Shown here piece by piece: positions 53,889 through 63,342 of a DNA stretch of 64,000 nt; the stretch's first letter is position 1, and each line of letters opens with the position of its first letter. The DNA lies in the NCBI RefSeq assembly GCF_900112685.1, contig NZ_FOMS01000002.1, positions 248,001 to 312,000 on the forward strand, given 5' to 3'. Below the pieces are notes generated by a model. The model searched no databases. It was not told where the DNA came from and worked only from the letters and a program-made list of their open reading frames with translations. The position numbers and the translations under genes were made by a program. This stretch comes from Roseivivax sediminis (GTDB taxonomy: Bacteria > Pseudomonadota > Alphaproteobacteria > Rhodobacterales > Rhodobacteraceae).

Positions 53889-54941
53889 TCAACCGCCGGT
53901 GCCGAGCCGCTCGCCAACGCCTGCACGGTTCTGAAGCGCGCGCCACCATGCTTCGTTTTCGAGGTACCAGTCCACGGTCTTTTCCAGCCCCTGTTCCAGC
54001 GTCACGGAAGGCCGCCAGCCCAGTTCCTCGCGGATGCGGGTGGGGTCGATGGCGTAGCGCAGATCGTGGCCCGGCCGGTCGGTGACGAAGGTGATCTGCT
54101 CGGAATAGGGCTGGTTGCCCGGCCGCTTGGCATCGAGGATGCCGCAGATCGTGCGCACCAGCTCGATGTTCTGCGCCTCGTTCTCGCCGCCGATATTGTA
54201 GCTGCGCCCGATCTGCCCCTTCTGCACGACCGTCAGCAGCGCGTCGGCGTGATCTTCGACGAAGAGCCAGTCGCGCACGTTCTCGCCCTTGCCGTAAACC
54301 GGGATCGGCGCGCCGGCGAGCGCTTTCAGGATCACCACCGGGATGAGTTTTTCCGGGAAATGGAACGGCCCGTAATTGTTCGAGCAGTTGGTCAGCACCA
54401 CCGGCAGCCCGTAGGTTTCGTGCCACGCCCGGACGAGGTGATCGGACGACGCCTTGGACGCCGAATAGGGCGAGCGCGGATCGTAGGGCGTGTCCTCGGT
54501 GAACTGCCCGTCGGTCTGGGGGTCCGGGCCGAGCGATCCGTAGACCTCGTCGGTGGAGATATGGTGGAAGCGGAAGCTCTCGGGTCTGCCCGCCTCGGTC
54601 CAGTAGGCGCGGGCGGCCTCCAGCAGGTGGAAGGTGCCCATCACGTTGGTTTCGATGAACGTGCCCGGCCCGTCGATGGAGCGGTCGACATGGCTTTCGG
54701 CGGCCAGGTGCATCACCGCGTCGGGCTTGTGCGCAGCGAAGATCCGGTCGAGCGCGGCCCGGTCGCGGATATCGGCCTTCTCGAAGGCGTAATTGGGATC
54801 GTCCGCGACCTCGGCCACGTTGTCGAGGCAGGCCGCATAGGTCAGCGCATCGACATTGACGACCTGGTGCCCGGCACGGACCGCCTGACGCACGACCGCG
54901 GATCCGATGAAGCCGGCACCGCCTGTCACCAGAAGCTTCAT
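53889..54941 (-). CDS. rfbB: dTDP-glucose 4,6-dehydratase
   Basis: Converts dTDP-glucose to dTDP-4-keto-6-deoxyglucose. The 350-residue extended SDR has the NAD motif [50 protein letters not shown] with the catalytic Asp-Glu pair, [15 protein letters not shown] (YxxxK) and [17 protein letters not shown]. All active-site residues are present. It starts four bases after rfbC ends. Confidence 0.97.
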   Translation of the reverse strand: MKLLVTGGAGFIGSAVVRQAVRAGHQVVNVDALTYAACLDNVAEVADDPNYAFEKADIRDRAALDRIFAAHKPDAVMHLAAESHVDRSIDGPGTFIETNVMGTFHLLEAARAYWTEAGRPESFRFHHISTDEVYGSLGPDPQTDGQFTEDTPYDPRSPYSASKASSDHLVRAWHETYGLPVVLTNCSNNYGPFHFPEKLIPVVILKALAGAPIPVYGKGENVRDWLFVEDHADALLTVVQKGQIGRSYNIGGENEAQNIELVRTICGILDAKRPGNQPYSEQITFVTDRPGHDLRYAIDPTRIREELGWRPSVTLEQGLEKTVDWYLENEAWWRALQNRAGVGERLGTGG

Positions 54942-54945
54942 GGCC

Positions 54946-55512
54946 TCAGCCCTCCCACGTGAACGGGGTGTCGAAGTCCGCGAGCCGCTGCGCCGCCTGG
55001 TCCTTTTCGGACAGAAGCGCCTCCGAGGCGTCGATGCCCCAGTCGATGCCGATGTCGGGATCGTTCCACAGGACCGCGCCGTCGCATTCGGGGCTGTAAT
55101 AGTCCGAACACTTGTAGACGATCTCGGTGTCCGGCTCGCGGGTGACGAAGCCGTGCAGGAAGCCCTTGGGCACCAGAAGCTGCTTGCCGTTCTCGAACGA
55201 CAGCTCCACGCCGACCCACTTGCCGTAGGTGGGCGAGCCGCGGCGTACGTCCACGGCGACGTCGTAGAGCCGCCCGCGCCCGCAGCGCACCAGCTTGTCC
55301 TGCGCCATCGGGGGCGACTGGAAGTGCAGACCGCGCACCGTGCCGACCTTGGCCGAGAGCGAGTGGTTGTCCTGCACGAAGTCGAAATCGTAGCCGGCCT
55401 CCGCCATCCGCTTGCGGTTCCAGCTTTCGCTGAAGAAGCCGCGCGCGTCGCCGAAGCGTTTCGGGGTGAGGATCACGACCCCGGGCAGGGCGGTTTCTTC
55501 GATCTCGAGCAT
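54946..55512 (-). CDS. rfbC: dTDP-4-dehydrorhamnose 3,5-epimerase
   Basis: Cupin-fold epimerase acting between RfbB and RfbD. The 188 residues contain [40 protein letters not shown] with the catalytic His, [18 protein letters not shown] and [20 protein letters not shown] with the Tyr acid. The start MLEIEET is family-like; an upstream in-frame ATG at 55542 would add ten residues. It is first in the rfbCBDA operon and divergent from the DUF2793 gene, so the operon promoter should lie within 55513-55712. Confidence 0.95.
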   Translation of the reverse strand: MLEIEETALPGVVILTPKRFGDARGFFSESWNRKRMAEAGYDFDFVQDNHSLSAKVGTVRGLHFQSPPMAQDKLVRCGRGRLYDVAVDVRRGSPTYGKWVGVELSFENGKQLLVPKGFLHGFVTREPDTEIVYKCSDYYSPECDGAVLWNDPDIGIDWGIDASEALLSEKDQAAQRLADFDTPFTWEG

Positions 55513-55712
55513 GGGTGCGGTATGTTCTCTTGGGTGGCTCATGAGGGCATTTCGCGCACCCCTTACACCGTTTGCCCGGCCTCGGAAAGGCCGCCGGAAC
55601 CGTGCTGCATGAACACGCCGGCGCGGCGCAACGCGCGCGACTTTAGGGCAGTGTTTGGGGTGGCGCGGCAAGGGTCGGGCGGCCAGAACAGAGCTGCCCG
55701 AAAGGCCCGCCA

Positions 55713-56768
55713 ATGTCCGACACCTCCCCGATCCTGTCGTTGCCCTATCTCGCGCCCGCACAGGCGCAGAAGCATGTCACCGTAAACGAGGCGCTGACGC
55801 GGCTCGACATCCTTGCCCGGCTGAGTGTGGCCGCCTTCGCGGCAGAGACGCCGCCGGAACAGCCGGCGGAGGGCGATGTCTACGCGCTGGGCGCCGCGCC
55901 GACGGACGCCTGGGCCGGCCAGCCGCCGGGGACCGTGGCTGCCTTCACAGGGGGCGCATGGCTGTTTCTGGAGCCGGGCCCGGGCTGGTTTGCCGTCGCG
56001 CGGCAGACCGGCGAGGCACTGGTCTGGACCGGCACGGACTGGAGCGCGTCGCCCCTCGGCATCGCGGAGGCCGACCGCCTCGGCGTCGGCACCACGGCCG
56101 ATGCGGGCAACCCGCTCGCCGTGGCGGGGCCCGCGGCGCTCTTTACCCATGCCGGCGCCGGACATCGCGTCAAGGTGAACAAGGCCTCGGCGGCCGATAC
56201 CGCATCGCTGCTGTTCCAGTCAGGCTGGTCCGGCCGGGCGGAGATGGGGCTCGCCGGGTCGGACAACTGGTCGATCAAGGTCTCTGCCGACGGTGCGAGC
56301 TGGACCGAGGCGCTGGCGATCGACGCCGCCACGGGGCGGGCCTCGGGCGCCGCGGTGCAGGCCTCGCCCGCAGACGCCTCGCCCGGCAAGCTGATGCGCG
56401 CCGATTACGGCTACGGGCCGGCGACGCTTGTCGGGACGGTGTCGCAGGCGGGCGGCACCCCCACCGGCGCGGCGATCGAGACCGGAACGAACGGCTCCGG
56501 CACCTGGACACGCTTCGCGGACGGCACGCAGATCTGCCACCATGTCGGCCTCGCCACCGCGTCCGGCGCGGTGGCGACATGGACCTATCCGGCGGCCTTC
56601 AGCGCCGCGCCTGCGGTCACCGCGACGCCGACCTCGGGCGCCACCGCGCGGATTGTCACCCTCGGCACCCGGACCGCGACCGCGGTCGAGCTGCACAGCT
56701 TCGACATCTCGGGCGGCGACGCGGTGTCGCCGTCCTGCGACGTGGTCGCGCACGGGCGCTGGTTCTGA
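55713..56768 (+). CDS. DUF2793 domain protein, phage/GTA spike-like
   Basis: A 351-residue protein whose N-terminal part is a DUF2793 domain: LSLPYLAPAQAQKHVTVNEA, then LTRLDILARLSVAAF, a GDVYALGAAPTDAWAGQPPG block, and the Trp-rich WLFLEPGPGWFAVAR. The C-terminal part is Ala/Gly/Thr-rich and beta-type (for example FADGTQICHHVGLATASGAV), reminiscent of phage receptor-binding tips. DUF2793 proteins occur in prophages and in gene-transfer-agent-linked genes of Rhodobacterales, as I recall. No other phage gene is in the window. It has no signal peptide and is divergent from the rhamnose operon. Function here unknown. Confidence 0.8.
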   Translation: MSDTSPILSLPYLAPAQAQKHVTVNEALTRLDILARLSVAAFAAETPPEQPAEGDVYALGAAPTDAWAGQPPGTVAAFTGGAWLFLEPGPGWFAVARQTGEALVWTGTDWSASPLGIAEADRLGVGTTADAGNPLAVAGPAALFTHAGAGHRVKVNKASAADTASLLFQSGWSGRAEMGLAGSDNWSIKVSADGASWTEALAIDAATGRASGAAVQASPADASPGKLMRADYGYGPATLVGTVSQAGGTPTGAAIETGTNGSGTWTRFADGTQICHHVGLATASGAVATWTYPAAFSAAPAVTATPTSGATARIVTLGTRTATAVELHSFDISGGDAVSPSCDVVAHGRWF

Positions 56769-56909
56769 GGAAAATGGCTGTCTTCGAACCTAGACTTTAG
56801 GAAGGATATGAGCGCGGGGAGGCTTCGGCTAACACTTTCTGTCGTGGCCACCCGCGCGTGGCACGCCCGAAAGGCTGACACGAAGAAGACGTTCCAAGGA
56901 AGGAAGCCC

Positions 56910-57314
56910 ATGTTCAAGACCCTGCTCGCCGCCACCGCAATCGTGGCACTGCCAGCCGCCGCTGCCTGGGCACAGGATGCCGGCGATCCCGAAGCCGGCG
57001 AACGCGTGTTCCGCAAGTGCCAGGCCTGCCACCAGGTCGGAGAGGATGCGCAGAACCGCGTCGGCCCCGTCCTCAACGACGTGTTCGGCCGTGCTGCCGG
57101 GGGGCTCGAGGGCTTCAACTACTCCGACGCGATGGTGGCCAAGGGCGAAGAAGGGCTGGTGTGGGATGCGGAGTCGATGGCCGCGTTCCTCAAGAACCCG
57201 CGCGAATACGTGCCGGGCACCAAGATGTCCTTTGCCGGTCTGCGCAAGGACCAGGAGGTCGCGGACGTGACCGCCTATCTCCAGCAGTATTCGGGTGGAG
57301 GCGAAGGGTCCTGA
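56910..57314 (+). CDS. Cytochrome c2-type periplasmic cytochrome c
   Basis: A 134-residue class I cytochrome c with a Sec signal (MFKTLLAATAIVALPAAAAW, cleavage before QD). The heme site is CQACH (mature N-terminal region, in FRKCQACHQVGEDAQ) and the axial Met lies in GTKMSFAGLRKDQEVADV. The segment NRVGPVLNDVFGRAAG is typical of cytochrome c2/c550. It would carry electrons in the periplasm between the bc1 complex or a dehydrogenase and an oxidase. AAGGAAGG precedes the ATG. It lies 403 bp before an ABC importer operon on the same strand. Confidence 0.93.
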   Translation: MFKTLLAATAIVALPAAAAWAQDAGDPEAGERVFRKCQACHQVGEDAQNRVGPVLNDVFGRAAGGLEGFNYSDAMVAKGEEGLVWDAESMAAFLKNPREYVPGTKMSFAGLRKDQEVADVTAYLQQYSGGGEGS

Positions 57315-57346
57315 GCCTGGGAGGGGCGAGGCGGACACGGCGCAGC

Positions 57347-57362
57347 CGGGACACGTGTCCCG
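57347..57362. promoter_or_regulatory. Perfect 16-base palindrome CGGGACACGTGTCCCG
   Basis: A gap-free palindrome centred on CACGTG, 33 bases after the cytochrome c stop. As RNA the loop would be too tight for a good terminator, so a protein-binding site is as likely as a 3'-end structure. Confidence 0.35.
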
Positions 57363-57461
57363 CGCAGCGGTCGAACGGTCCCCGGCGCGGGATAAGGGCC
57401 CAGGGCCGCCGCGCATCGCCGGGCCGCCCCGCCGGACCGGCGCTCTGGTGACGCTTGGCGC

Positions 57462-57478
57462 GACGATCTGAGATCGTC
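57462..57478. promoter_or_regulatory. Operator-like palindrome GACGATCT-N-AGATCGTC
   Basis: A perfect 8-1-8 inverted repeat, 240 bases upstream of the binding-protein gene. The dyad form fits a helix-turn-helix dimer site. No regulator gene is adjacent. Confidence 0.4.
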
Positions 57479-57717
57479 CGGATGTGGTTGGGATAAAGCG
57501 CTGTTGTTCGGCGGTCGGGATCGCCGGACCGCGGCCCGTCGATGTGCGGCTCGCGCGCCGTTCGAACCGCATTTCTCGCGAACGGCTGGAACAACCGGCG
57601 AAGAGACCGCCCCCCAACCTCAGACGATTGTCTACTCGACTCCGGCGTGGCGGCGTCCCACTCTTCGCCCAGGATCGTCCGGGCGTCCGTCGCCCGGCAC
57701 TCTGGGAGGAGACATCG

Positions 57718-58683
57718 ATGAGACGCCTGATCGCGGCCACGTTCGCCGCCACATGCCTCGCCGTGCCCGGCTGGGCGCAGGACCTGCCCGTCATCCGCGC
57801 CGCTGTTCTCCAGATCGGGACCGTCAACTGGGAGCTTTCGACCATCGTCGACAACGGCCTCGATGAGAAGCACGGCTTCGAGCTCGAGGTCCAGCCCTAC
57901 GCCGACAACGGCGCCACCCGTGTCGCGGTTGAAGGCGGCGAGGCCGACATGGCCGTCGCCGACTGGATCTGGGTCGCGCGCCAGCGCGCCGCCGGCAAGG
58001 ATTACGTCTACATTCCCTATTCCAAGGCCGTCGGCGCGCTGCTCGTGCCGGAAGGCAGCGAGGCGCAGAGCCTTCAGGACCTCGCCGGCGGCAAGGTCGG
58101 CATCGCCGGCGGGCCGCTCGACAAGTCCTGGCTGATCCTGCGCGCCTATGCCTCGCGCGAGCATGAATTCGACCTCGCAGCCGAGACCGAGCAGGTGTTC
58201 GGCGCACCGCCCCTGATCTTCAAGTCCGGCCTGTCCGGAGAGCTCGATGGCGCGATCAACTTCTGGCACTTCCTGGCGAAGATGAAGGCCGGCGGAATGC
58301 GCGAGCTGGTGAACGTCGAAGAGGCGGCGGTCGCGCTCGGCCTCGACCCTGACACCCCGCTGCTGGGCTACTACATGAAAGAAAGCTTCCTTTCGGAGCA
58401 CGAGGGCCTCGCGCAGCAGTTCTACGACGCCAGCCAGGAGGCCAAGGCGCTGCTGCGCGACAACCCCGACGAATGGGACAAGCTGCGCCCGCAGATGAAC
58501 GCCAGTACCGACGCCGAGTTCGAGGCGCTCAAGACCGACTGGATCGCCGGCGCGCCCGAACGCGGCCCCATCGACCTGGAAAGCATGGACGCTTTCCTGC
58601 AGGTGATGAACGACCTCGGCGGGCAGGAACTGGTGGGCCAGGCTACGACGCTGCCCGACGGCCTTTTCGCGGACGTGGAGTGA
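57718..58683 (+). CDS. ABC transporter substrate-binding protein (NMT1/TauA-SsuA-type)
   Basis: A 321-residue periplasmic protein with a Sec signal (MRRLIAATFAATCLAVPGWA, cleavage before QD). The mature fold is of the NMT1/THI5-like class: LPVIRAAVLQIGTVNWELST, then NGATRVAVEGGEADMAVADW, DLAGGKVGIAGGPLDKSWLI and PPLIFKSGLSGELDGAINFW. Relatives bind taurine, alkanesulfonates, pyrimidines or other small ligands. The ligand here cannot be told. It heads an operon with permease, ATPase and a small exported protein. The start has a strong GGGAGGAG. Confidence 0.88.
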   Translation: MRRLIAATFAATCLAVPGWAQDLPVIRAAVLQIGTVNWELSTIVDNGLDEKHGFELEVQPYADNGATRVAVEGGEADMAVADWIWVARQRAAGKDYVYIPYSKAVGALLVPEGSEAQSLQDLAGGKVGIAGGPLDKSWLILRAYASREHEFDLAAETEQVFGAPPLIFKSGLSGELDGAINFWHFLAKMKAGGMRELVNVEEAAVALGLDPDTPLLGYYMKESFLSEHEGLAQQFYDASQEAKALLRDNPDEWDKLRPQMNASTDAEFEALKTDWIAGAPERGPIDLESMDAFLQVMNDLGGQELVGQATTLPDGLFADVE

Positions 58684-58693
58684 CCGCGCCGCG

Positions 58694-59443
58694 ATGACCG
58701 ACCCCCGCGCCGTCACCGCGATCTCGCTCGTCGGGCTGCTGGCGCTTTGGGTCGTGGCGGCGGCTCTGACCGCCGATCCCCAGATCCTGCCGGCGCCCGG
58801 CGCGCTGCTCGGCCCGTTCTGGGCCGAGCTGACGTCCGGAGAGCTGCTCTATCACCTCTCCCAGACGCTGATCCGGGTAATCTGGGCGTTCGTGCTGGCG
58901 ATGGCCCTCGGCGTCGCGCTCGGCATCGCAATGGGACGGTCGGAGCGGCTCAACCGCTGGCTCGATCCGTGGCTGGTGGTGTTCCTGAACCTGCCGGCGC
59001 TGGTGCTGATCGTGCTGTGCTACCTCTGGATCGGCCTCAACGAGACGGCGGCGATTGTCGCGGTCACGCTCAACAAGGTGCCGAACGTCACCACGGTCGT
59101 CCGCGAAGGCGCGCGCGCGCTCGATCCCGGGCTCGACGCGATGGCGCGGGTCTACCGGATGCCGTGGACCACGCGGCTCATGCACGTCACGCTGCCGCAG
59201 CTTGCCCCGTTCATCGCCGGCGCGGCGCGGTCGGGCATCGCGGTGATCTGGAAGATCGTGCTGGTGGTGGAATTCCTCGGCCGCTCCTCCGGCGTCGGGT
59301 TCAAGATTCATATGTTCTTCCAGCTTTTCGATGTCGGCATGGTGCTGGTCTATGCGCTGTCGTTCATCGCGGTGATGCTGGTGATCGAATGGGCCATCCT
59401 GCAACCGTGGGAGCGGCGCGTGCGCCGCTGGCGCACCGCATGA
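58694..59443 (+). CDS. ABC transporter permease (SsuC/TauC-type)
   Basis: A 249-residue inner-membrane protein with about six helices. The N-terminal segment LALWVVAAALTADPQILPAP followed by LYHLSQTLIRVIWAFVLAMA is typical of the TauC/SsuC family. The EAA loop is VREGARALDPGLDAMARVYR before MPWTTRLMHVTLPQLAPFIA. It starts ten bases after the binding-protein stop and overlaps the ATPase start as ATGA, so complex subunits are made together. Confidence 0.9.
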   Translation: MTDPRAVTAISLVGLLALWVVAAALTADPQILPAPGALLGPFWAELTSGELLYHLSQTLIRVIWAFVLAMALGVALGIAMGRSERLNRWLDPWLVVFLNLPALVLIVLCYLWIGLNETAAIVAVTLNKVPNVTTVVREGARALDPGLDAMARVYRMPWTTRLMHVTLPQLAPFIAGAARSGIAVIWKIVLVVEFLGRSSGVGFKIHMFFQLFDVGMVLVYALSFIAVMLVIEWAILQPWERRVRRWRTA

Positions 59444-60060
59444 TCCGGGCCCACGTGCGCGAGAAGCGGTTCGGCGAAAGCCGGGTGCTGAGCAACATCG
59501 CCTTCGAGGTCGCGCCGGGCGAGACCGTGGCGATCCTCGGCCCCTCGGGCATCGGCAAGTCGACGCTTCTGCGCATTGTCGCGGGCATCGACACCGCCTT
59601 CGACGGCCACGTGGAGACGCCCGAGCGCATGGCCATCGTCTTTCAGGAGCCCACCCTGCTGCCCTGGCGATCCTGCTTGCGCAACCTGACCATCGTGCAT
59701 CCGGACCTGTCCGAGGACGACGCCCGCGCGATGCTGGGCAGGGTCGGCATCCCGGACAAGGCCGGCGCCTTCCCGCTGCAGCTGTCGCTCGGCCAGCAGC
59801 GGCGGCTGGCGCTGGCCCGCGCCTTTGCCGGGCGGCCCGAGATGCTGATCATGGACGAGCCCTTCGTGTCGCTCGATCCCGAGACCTCTGAGACGATGCT
59901 GGCCCTGACCGAGCGGCTGATCGCCGAGGTCCGGCCCGCGACGCTCTTCGTCACCCACGCGCGGGAGGAGGCGGAACGCCTCGGCTCCCGCATCCTGGAG
60001 CTGCGCGGTACGCCCGCCACGCTCGCCCCTCGCCTAGTCCAGAACGGAGAATTGCCATGA
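59440..60060 (+). CDS. ABC transporter ATPase with variant signature
   Basis: A 206-residue ATP-binding subunit. It has Walker A GPSGIGKST, Q-loop FQEPTLLPWRSCLRNL, Walker B MLIMDEPFVSLDPETSE and the His switch FVTHAREEAERL. The signature motif reads LSLGQQRRLALARAF, with Leu in place of the usual first Gly of LSGGQ; this is tolerated in some importers. At 206 residues it is shorter than most TauB/SsuB (about 240-260), lacking C-terminal extension. It overlaps both neighbours by four bases. Confidence 0.9.
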   Translation: MIRAHVREKRFGESRVLSNIAFEVAPGETVAILGPSGIGKSTLLRIVAGIDTAFDGHVETPERMAIVFQEPTLLPWRSCLRNLTIVHPDLSEDDARAMLGRVGIPDKAGAFPLQLSLGQQRRLALARAFAGRPEMLIMDEPFVSLDPETSETMLALTERLIAEVRPATLFVTHAREEAERLGSRILELRGTPATLAPRLVQNGELP

Positions 60061-60488
60061 AGACCCTCTTGCTCGCCGCCTCCGCCACGCTCATCGCGGG
60101 CGCCGCGGCGGCGCACGATTTCGGCTTTGCCGGGATCCTGTCCAACACCAACCAGGGGGAGGATCTGCCCACGCTCACCCTCGCCTCGGGCCAGCCGATC
60201 GCGGACGGACCGATCGAACTGGAGTCCGGCAAGGTCTACGAGCTGGAGATCGAGGCCGACGGCTCGGCCGAGTTGGGACTCGAAGGGCCAGGGTTCTTCC
60301 GTAACGTCTGGGTGAACGAGGTCGTCATAAACGGGCTGGAAATCCGACCCTACGGCCTCGAATCCGTGGAATTCGACCAGGCCGGCACGATGGAGATCGA
60401 GTTCATCGCCATCAAGCCTGGCCAATATTTCCTGCGCATTCCCGGCTCGACCGGCGAGTCTCAGCGCGTCGACATCACAATTCGCTGA
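60057..60488 (+). CDS. Small exported cupredoxin-like protein without copper ligands
   Basis: A 143-residue protein with a Sec signal (MKTLLLAASATLIAGAAAAH). The mature part is all-beta in character; the C-terminal block AGTMEIEFIAIKPGQYFLRI then PGSTGESQRVDITIR resembles the last strands of cupredoxins. The expected Cys/His/Met copper ligands are absent, so copper binding of the classical type is unlikely. Its ATG overlaps the ATPase stop, making it part of the importer operon; a role as accessory ligand carrier is an inference. I do not recognise a named family. Confidence 0.7.
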   Translation: MKTLLLAASATLIAGAAAAHDFGFAGILSNTNQGEDLPTLTLASGQPIADGPIELESGKVYELEIEADGSAELGLEGPGFFRNVWVNEVVINGLEIRPYGLESVEFDQAGTMEIEFIAIKPGQYFLRIPGSTGESQRVDITIR

Positions 60489-60518
60489 CGGAGGTTATCC
60501 GCGATCACCTTTGCACAA

Positions 60519-60554
60519 GGGGCAGGGCGCCTATGCGCGGCGCCCGCCTTGCCC
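60519..60554 (+). terminator. Candidate terminator of the ABC operon
   Basis: An interrupted GC hairpin (GGGCA-GG-GCGCC against GGCGCC..TTGCCC) lies 31 bases after the last operon gene. It has bulges and no T-run. Confidence 0.35.
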
Positions 60555-60576
60555 GCATCGACTCCGGGCCCCATCG

Positions 60577-60605
60577 TTGACGGTAACGCTGCGGCGCAGC
60601 AAATC
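60577..60605 (+). promoter_or_regulatory. Candidate promoter of the MFS gene
   Basis: TTGACG (60577-60582), 17 bases, then CAAATC. The -35 box is good and the -10 box poor. It lies 26 bases before the MFS start. Confidence 0.3.
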
Positions 60606-60631
60606 CTGACACCCCGGCCCGGAGCCCTCGC

Positions 60632-61816
60632 ATGTCACGCGACCAGACGCGGTACGCCGCCACGATCCTGTCCCTCGCGCTCGGCGCCTTCGCCATCGGC
60701 GTGAGCGAGTTCGCGGCTATGGGGCTTCTGCCCTATTACGCGGCCGACCTCGGCGTCTCCGAACCCGTGGCCGGCCACGCGATCAGCGGCTACGCGCTGG
60801 GCGTGGTGATCGGCGCGCCGGTCCTCGCCGTCCTCTGCGCGCGGATGCGGCGGCGGGCGGTGCTGGCGGCGCTCATTCTCGCCTTCGCCTTCGCCAACGT
60901 CGCAGGCGCGCTGGCGCCCGAGATGAACGTGCTGACCGGCACCCGCGTGATCGCCGGCCTGCCGCACGGGGCGTATCTGGGCATCGCGATGCTGTTCGCG
61001 GCCGACCTTCTGCCGCGCGGACAGCGGGCGAAGGGCGTGGCGCAGATCCTAATGGGGTTGACGCTGGCGAACATGATCGGCGTGCCGTTGGCCAGCGCCA
61101 TCGGACAGAGCCTCGGGTGGCGCAGCCTCTTCGTGATCGTCGCGGGGCTTGCGGTGCTCTCGGCGATCCTGATCGTCCGCGTGGCGCCCGACCCCGATCC
61201 GGCCGAAGGCGCAAGCCCCCTGCGGGAGCTTGGCGCGCTCGGCAACCGGGCGGTGTGGCTGACGCTCGCCGTCGGGGCGGTGGGCTTCGGCGGGGTCTTC
61301 GCGGTCTATTCCTACTTCTCCGCGGCGATGATCGACGCCGCCGGGGCGCCCGGCTGGGCGATTCCGGTGTCGCTATCGCTGTTCGGGGTGGGCGCCACGG
61401 CGGGCAACTTTGTGGCCAGCCGGCTGACCGCGTGGTCGCAGATGGGCGGCGCGCTGGTGCTGCTTCTGGGCATGGTGGCGACCGCGCTGCTTTACGCCTC
61501 GGTGGTCGGGTCCTGGCCGCTGATGGCGCTGAGCGTGTCGCTGCTGGCGATGACCGCGGGGCTCGTCGTGCCGCTACAGACACGGCTGATGGACGTGGCG
61601 GGCGACGCGCAGACGCTGGCCGCAGCCCTCAACCACGCGGCGTTCAACTTCGCCAATGCGCTGGGGCCGTTCGCGGCCGGGCTGGCCCTCTCGGCCGGGC
61701 ACGGCTGGGCTTCGACCGGGCTTGTGGGCGCGGCGCTTTCGGCCGGCGGCATCGCGGTGCTCGGGCTGGCCTGGATGGACGCGCGGCGCCGGCCGGGCGC
61801 GCTGGTTCCGGCCTGA
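60632..61816 (+). CDS. MFS transporter, DHA1/AraJ-type exporter
   Basis: A 394-residue twelve-helix major facilitator. Helix 1 has the AraJ/DHA1 pattern LALGAFAIGVSEFAAMGLLP, and loop 2-3 keeps a motif-A-like CARMRRRAVLAALILAF. Helix 4-5 includes VIAGLPHGAYLGIAMLFAAD, common to arabinose/chloramphenicol-type efflux proteins. The substrate is unknown. GGAG precedes the ATG. It is convergent with glpK, 19 bp apart, and is not evidently part of the ABC operon. Confidence 0.88.
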   Translation: MSRDQTRYAATILSLALGAFAIGVSEFAAMGLLPYYAADLGVSEPVAGHAISGYALGVVIGAPVLAVLCARMRRRAVLAALILAFAFANVAGALAPEMNVLTGTRVIAGLPHGAYLGIAMLFAADLLPRGQRAKGVAQILMGLTLANMIGVPLASAIGQSLGWRSLFVIVAGLAVLSAILIVRVAPDPDPAEGASPLRELGALGNRAVWLTLAVGAVGFGGVFAVYSYFSAAMIDAAGAPGWAIPVSLSLFGVGATAGNFVASRLTAWSQMGGALVLLLGMVATALLYASVVGSWPLMALSVSLLAMTAGLVVPLQTRLMDVAGDAQTLAAALNHAAFNFANALGPFAAGLALSAGHGWASTGLVGAALSAGGIAVLGLAWMDARRRPGALVPA

Positions 61817-61835
61817 GGCGGCGCGGCGCGGGGGC

Positions 61836-63323
<1,488 letters not shown>

Positions 63324-63342
63324 GGATCCCTCCCGGTCTTGA

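Larger units (their letters stand above)
57315..57717. other. Long upstream region of the ABC importer operon with palindromes
   Basis: 403 bases without a convincing gene. It contains two perfect palindromes listed separately, a GGGATAAAGC stretch near 57491, and the GGGAGGAG ribosome site of the binding-protein gene at the right end. In-frame extensions of the binding protein into this region are Arg-rich and would bury its signal peptide. Confidence 0.55.

Noticed and set aside
57484-57717. N-terminal extension of the ABC binding protein
   Set aside because: The 78 extra residues are Arg/Pro-rich and would place the signal peptide internally; the ATG at 57718 has a strong ribosome site.
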